Of a stretch of DNA of 64,000 nt, positions 60,398 to 64,000 are shown piece by piece. Below the pieces are notes generated by a model, which was given only the letters and a program-made list of their open reading frames with translations, ran no database searches and was not told the DNA's origin. Each line of letters begins with the position of its first letter. The stretch's first letter is position 1. The stretch comes from Corynebacterium flavescens. GTDB lineage: Bacteria; Actinomycetota; Actinomycetes; Mycobacteriales; Mycobacteriaceae. The DNA is taken from assembly GCF_008693105.1 (NCBI RefSeq), contig NZ_VXKK01000031.1:1-64000 (forward strand), given 5' to 3'. Position numbers and translations under genes: made by a program.

Positions 60398-63214
60398 TTA
60401 AGCACCTATGGCCACGACCCCGCGTTGGATGGCATCGATAGCGCGGCGCGCATTGCTGCGGATATCAGGTTCATATCCGGTCTTCGCCACCTGCTGGAGT
60501 AGATCGACAACCTGCCTGCACCAGCGCACGAAGTCACCTGGAGTAAGCTCCGCACCGGATTCTGCAGCGGCTGCAAGGCAATATCCCAACGGAGCACCGG
60601 CCGCCCACTGGTGGATAGCCAGGGCAAAACCCGGCTCCGGCTCCCGGGTTATGGGTAAGCTATGGCGCTTCTCGTCCGAGATGAGCTCGGTGTAGATGCG
60701 CCACGTTGCCTCCATGGCCACGCCCATGGCTTCCGTGGCAGCCTGCGGCTCGCCACCAGTGGCTTTACGGTTCTCAAAAGAGCACAGAGAAGCCACCCCC
60801 GCGAGTTCAGCTGGGTCAAGATCGTTCCAGATGCCGCGTTTGAGGCATTGAGCCACGAGGAGATCTGACTCGTTGTGGATCTGCGCGAGCCGCTCGCCTT
60901 CCTCGGTGATGACGGGAACGCGTTCATCCCCAAAGCCTTCAAAGACCACATAGTCCATCTCTGAGAGTAGACCAACGATGCGCTCGAAGGTGGAGGCCAG
61001 CGTGTCAGTAGCGCGCTTAACCGTCGAATTGAGCCTTGCCAGATCGCGCTCCCGCCGCAGCAGTTTCTGCACGAGGCGCGCCAACTGCTCGCGGTCCGTT
61101 GCCGGCCATCCATGAGCCGGGTGGCTGCGGATGGCTCGCCGCAACTCATCGACGCGGTGCGAGGGGCGCTGGCGTGGAGTCCGCCGCATCTTATGCGGAC
61201 GATCATAATGATTGCGGCGGAAGGAATCCTCCACGAACTTAGTATTGCGCCGCGGATTCTTTTGCACGGGTCGCGGCAACTTCATGTGGCCGACGTGGAT
61301 GGGCGGATTGTCAATACCGGCGGCGTCGATACGCCCTGACCAGCCCTGCTCTGTGGTGACCCAAGGGCGAGGATCCGCACTCTGATTGGCCGGAGTGATA
61401 ACCACAGCCAGGACAGGATGCTTGCGGCCAGCCATAGCGATGACATCCCCGACCTGGAGGCGAGACAAGACTGCGGCCACCTCCTGCTTGCGCTGCGTAT
61501 CCGAGGTAGATTGTGAAGATTTCTCTTCATCGCTCAACTCGCGACGAAGGCGCACATAATCCACGATGACATCGACTGGATCGGACTCATCGAGGGTAGG
61601 CGGCGCTAGAGACTCAATGAGCTCGCTCAATTGTGCGCGCAGCTCGCGTACGCGGTGCTCGGCGCGTTCTATTTCCCGCGTCTCCTCCACCACGGAGTCA
61701 TCCGCTTGGAACTGCGCGAAAGACTTCTCGAGTAGGCGCAGCGAATCCTCGAAGCCGAGCATTCCCAGGAGATTGACGGCCATGTTATAGCCGGGCTGGA
61801 ACGTAGAGATAAGTGGATAAGTTCGGGTTGAGGCCAAGCCTGCTACTTGCCGTGGGTCCATTGCCGGTGCCCATTGGACTACAGCGTTGCCCATCGTATC
61901 AATGCCGCGCCGGCCCGCCCGCCCGGTGAGCTGGGTGTATTGACCCGGCGTGAGATCAACATGGGCCTCGCCGTTGAACTTAACGAGCTTTTCGAGCACC
62001 ACGGTGCGCGCTGGCATATTTATGCCCAGCGCCAGGGTTTCCGTGGCGAAGACTGCTCGCACCAGCCCCTTGACAAAAAGCTCCTCCACGATGTGTCGAA
62101 AGGCGGGGAGCATACCTGCGTGGTGCGCGGCAAAACCGCGCGAGAGGGCCTCGCGCCAGCGCGTGAAATCCAGCACCTGCAGATCCTCTTCCGGGATGCC
62201 CTCGACCCCAGCATCGATGATGGACTTGATTCGCTCCGATTCTTCAGGCGAGGTCAGGTGCATGCGGCTGCGCAGGCACTGATGCAAGGCACCATCGCAG
62301 CCAGCGCGGGAAAAGATGAAGGTAATAGCAGGGAGCATGTTGAGCTCCTGCAGGCTACGCAGCACCTCCGGCCGCCCGAGGGGACGGTAGCGATCTTGAG
62401 CGCGCGGGGCGCCAGAGCGGCCTGCCCGCGATGATCCTTCCCCATCGCCGGAGCCACCCTTGTGCCGCGCCCGCGCCCGAAAGCTCTTGCGGGAGCTGTA
62501 CTCCGAACGCCCTTCATCCGCAGTACCAGACTCTAGGCGCTGGATGCGGCGAACCAACTCGCCATTGACTTGGCCTTGGGTCCTCGGCTCAAACAAAGGG
62601 AAGATCTTCTTGCCCAGCATCATCCACTGATCCAACGGGACAGGGCGGTGCTCGGAAACAATGACGGCGGTGTCTCCGCGCACGGTGCTGAGCCAGTCTC
62701 CGAATTCCTCGGAGTTTGAAACCGTGGCGGACAGCCCAATGATGGAGACGTGTTCGTCAAGGTTGAGGATTACTTCCTCCCACACCGCGCCGCGCGAGGC
62801 ATCAGCCAAGAAGTGGATCTCATCCATCACGACGTGGCTGAGCCTATCCAAAGCGGCGGACTCGGCGTAGATCATGTTGCGCAGAACTTCCGTGGTCATG
62901 ACCACGATCTCCGCGCCCGGGTTAATGGAGACGTCCCCAGTAAGCAGGCCGATGGCGTCTTCGCCGTGGACGGCAACGAGGTCATGGTACTTCTGGTTGC
63001 TCAGCGCCTTAATAGGAGTGGTATAAAAGCACTTTGTGCCGCGAGCGAGGGCGACGAAGACGGCAAACTCCCCCACCACGGTTTTTCCAGCGCCAGTGGG
63101 GGCGCATACCAACACTCCATGGCCGTCTTCGACTACGCGGCAGCCTTGCTCCTGGAAGTCATCGAGGGGGTAAGGAAGTGTTGCGGAGAACTCTCCCAGC
63201 AGTGTCTGACTCAT
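60398..63214 (-). CDS. helY: Ski2-like DEAD/DEAH helicase HelY
   Basis: The 938-residue protein has motif I APTGAGKTVVGEFA, motif II DEIH in VVMDEIHFLAD, motif III LSATVSN and motif VI QLTGRAGRRGIDTMG. The C-terminal part continues with a DSHCT-like region (SLCSFENRK and FALAIHQWAAG). A low-complexity basic stretch at about residues 230-275 is inserted between the helicase domains. HelY (Rv2092c) is thought to act on RNA. It starts at ATG 63214. It lies 20 bases downstream of tatC. Confidence 0.94.
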   Translation of the reverse strand: MSQTLLGEFSATLPYPLDDFQEQGCRVVEDGHGVLVCAPTGAGKTVVGEFAVFVALARGTKCFYTTPIKALSNQKYHDLVAVHGEDAIGLLTGDVSINPGAEIVVMTTEVLRNMIYAESAALDRLSHVVMDEIHFLADASRGAVWEEVILNLDEHVSIIGLSATVSNSEEFGDWLSTVRGDTAVIVSEHRPVPLDQWMMLGKKIFPLFEPRTQGQVNGELVRRIQRLESGTADEGRSEYSSRKSFRARARHKGGSGDGEGSSRAGRSGAPRAQDRYRPLGRPEVLRSLQELNMLPAITFIFSRAGCDGALHQCLRSRMHLTSPEESERIKSIIDAGVEGIPEEDLQVLDFTRWREALSRGFAAHHAGMLPAFRHIVEELFVKGLVRAVFATETLALGINMPARTVVLEKLVKFNGEAHVDLTPGQYTQLTGRAGRRGIDTMGNAVVQWAPAMDPRQVAGLASTRTYPLISTFQPGYNMAVNLLGMLGFEDSLRLLEKSFAQFQADDSVVEETREIERAEHRVRELRAQLSELIESLAPPTLDESDPVDVIVDYVRLRRELSDEEKSSQSTSDTQRKQEVAAVLSRLQVGDVIAMAGRKHPVLAVVITPANQSADPRPWVTTEQGWSGRIDAAGIDNPPIHVGHMKLPRPVQKNPRRNTKFVEDSFRRNHYDRPHKMRRTPRQRPSHRVDELRRAIRSHPAHGWPATDREQLARLVQKLLRRERDLARLNSTVKRATDTLASTFERIVGLLSEMDYVVFEGFGDERVPVITEEGERLAQIHNESDLLVAQCLKRGIWNDLDPAELAGVASLCSFENRKATGGEPQAATEAMGVAMEATWRIYTELISDEKRHSLPITREPEPGFALAIHQWAAGAPLGYCLAAAAESGAELTPGDFVRWCRQVVDLLQQVAKTGYEPDIRSNARRAIDAIQRGVVAIGA

Positions 63215-63234
63215 AGTGAATCAGGGTACCTTCC

Positions 63235-64000
63235 CTAGAGAACATCGTCGAAGTAGCCGGCGGCAGGACCTTGCGCGCCGCCGTCAGACTTCTTTTCTTC
63301 CTCTTCAGAATGACTTGCCTTGTCACTGTGAGACGCAACAGAGCCTGTGGGAGCAGTCGCAACTGAGGAGGCCGCGTTTGTGGGCTGGGTTGTTGACCCT
63401 CGTGCGGCCCCTGTTGCAGATGCCAGTGCGGAACTAGTCGAGGTAGGCGCGGAAACGGGAGTGGGCTTTCCTACTGCGCCGGGGCCCTCATCCAAGGGGG
63501 AAGCCGTCTCATCGTCGAGGTCCATCCACTCCGGACGTGTGTTATCACGGCGCTTGTCATTGATCCGGCAGAACTGGAAGGCCAGCTCAACAAGAAGTTC
63601 GAGGGAAGCCGCAAGCACAAACATGGAGAAAGGATCCTGGCCGGGAGTGACTGCCGCGGCGAAGATCATGATAACGACGAAGATGATCCGCCGCTTGTCC
63701 TTGACTGTTTCATACTCCAGCACGCCGATCATGTTGAGCGCGACAATGAGCAGCGGGATTTCGAAGCTCACACCGAAGATTGCTAACAAGGCCAGCAAGA
63801 AGTAGAAATACCTCTCACCTGTCAGCGCTGCAGTCTGATATTCGTCACCGAGCCCCATGAGGAACTCGAGTCCAACCGAGAGAATGAAGTAGGCCAAGAC
63901 GGCGCCGAGAACGAAAAGGAGAACGGCGGTGCTGACGACGAGGAAAGTGACTCGACGTTCACGCTTGTGCAGTCCGGGCACCACGAAAGCCCACAACTGG
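63235..64000 (-). CDS. tatC: Twin-arginine translocase subunit TatC, C-terminal part cut by window edge
   Basis: The visible 255 residues start after the first membrane segment. WAFVVPGLHKRERR, FGVSFEIPLLIVALN, AAVTPGQDPFSMFVLAASLELLVELAF are diagnostic TatC segments. The N-terminus lies past base 64000. The last 95 residues form a long Ser/Ala/Thr/Glu-rich cytosolic tail, as in other corynebacteria. With TatA, TatC receives folded substrates with twin-arginine signals. The order tatC-helY is the mycobacterial one. Confidence 0.93.
   Translation of the reverse strand, partial: QLWAFVVPGLHKRERRVTFLVVSTAVLLFVLGAVLAYFILSVGLEFLMGLGDEYQTAALTGERYFYFLLALLAIFGVSFEIPLLIVALNMIGVLEYETVKDKRRIIFVVIMIFAAAVTPGQDPFSMFVLAASLELLVELAFQFCRINDKRRDNTRPEWMDLDDETASPLDEGPGAVGKPTPVSAPTSTSSALASATGAARGSTTQPTNAASSVATAPTGSVASHSDKASHSEEEEKKSDGGAQGPAAGYFDDVL

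Noticed and set aside
1..64000. CRISPR array or rRNA genes.
   Set aside because: I saw no regularly spaced repeats and no rRNA-like sequence on either strand.

Overview
The window is a chromosomal segment of a Corynebacterium species (Actinomycetota, mycolic-acid group). This rests on several genus markers. The gene order matches the C. glutamicum and M. tuberculosis chromosomes over long stretches: Rv1691-Rv1697 and xerD-parA-scpA-scpB-rluB-cmk-der; secA2-odhI-ftsR-DUF151-merR; ndh-ufaA; rbpA beside ppm1 and a separate lnt; helY-tatC. OdhI carries the PknG target threonines at 14/15. The DNA is GC-rich, has many GTG and some TTG starts, and shows several apparently leaderless transcripts. 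I cannot name the species from sequence alone. Almost everything is core genome: there is no prophage, CRISPR array, rRNA or integrated island. The only mobile DNA is the end of an IS3-family element at the left edge.

Layout. 0-0.1 kb: IS3-type end. 0.26-15.5 kb: one long plus-strand block of housekeeping genes, comprising a TPR protein with an RGG-like N-terminus, a HAD phosphatase, tlyA, nadK, recN, steA, steB, a Nudix hydrolase, xerD, parA, scpA, scpB, rluB, cmk and der. It covers rRNA modification, NADP synthesis, cell separation, and chromosome resolution, partition and condensation. 15.7-25.8 kb: dcuB, a methyltransferase, an operon of two ABC half-exporters plus a lipoprotein esterase, an orphan type III-like DNA methyltransferase, a small antitoxin-family protein, tRNA-Pro(GGG), and a hydrolase/YchJ pair. 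25.9-30.9 kb: secA2, odhI, ftsR, a DUF151 nuclease and a MerR regulator, linking secretion, 2-oxoglutarate flux and division control. 31-38 kb: a VWA protein, an actinobacterial protein of unknown role, a DEAD-box helicase, gnd, a thioesterase, corA and a methyltransferase.

38.1-41.3 kb: thiamine salvage operon thiM-thiE-thiD/tenA under a TPP riboswitch whose 3' end supplies the ribosome binding site. 41.5-51.1 kb: ndh, a degenerate Cfa-like protein, a giant FAD/Fe-S oxidoreductase, a BASS transporter, an SRPBCC protein and an MHS-type MFS transporter. 51.1-51.7 kb is the largest gene-free stretch. 51.7-56.7 kb: YceI protein, Zn-finger protein, rbpA, and the fxsA-lnt-ppm1 operon for lipoprotein acylation and mannosyl-phosphopolyprenol supply. 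56.8-64 kb: a cysteine-free CobG-like protein, a DprE2-like reductase, pepQ, a trypsin-like protease, helY and the 3' part of tatC.

The strongest unusual signal is the ABC exporter at 17.97-21.16 kb. The first subunit has lost Walker A, the Walker B aspartate and the H-loop but keeps LSGGQ. The second keeps Walker A, Walker B and the H-loop but has lost LSGGQ. Together they could build exactly one complete ATP site. Several other genes keep a family fold but have lost the catalytic residues (CobG-like, Cfa-like and OsmC domains). That recurring pattern is the other theme worth checking.
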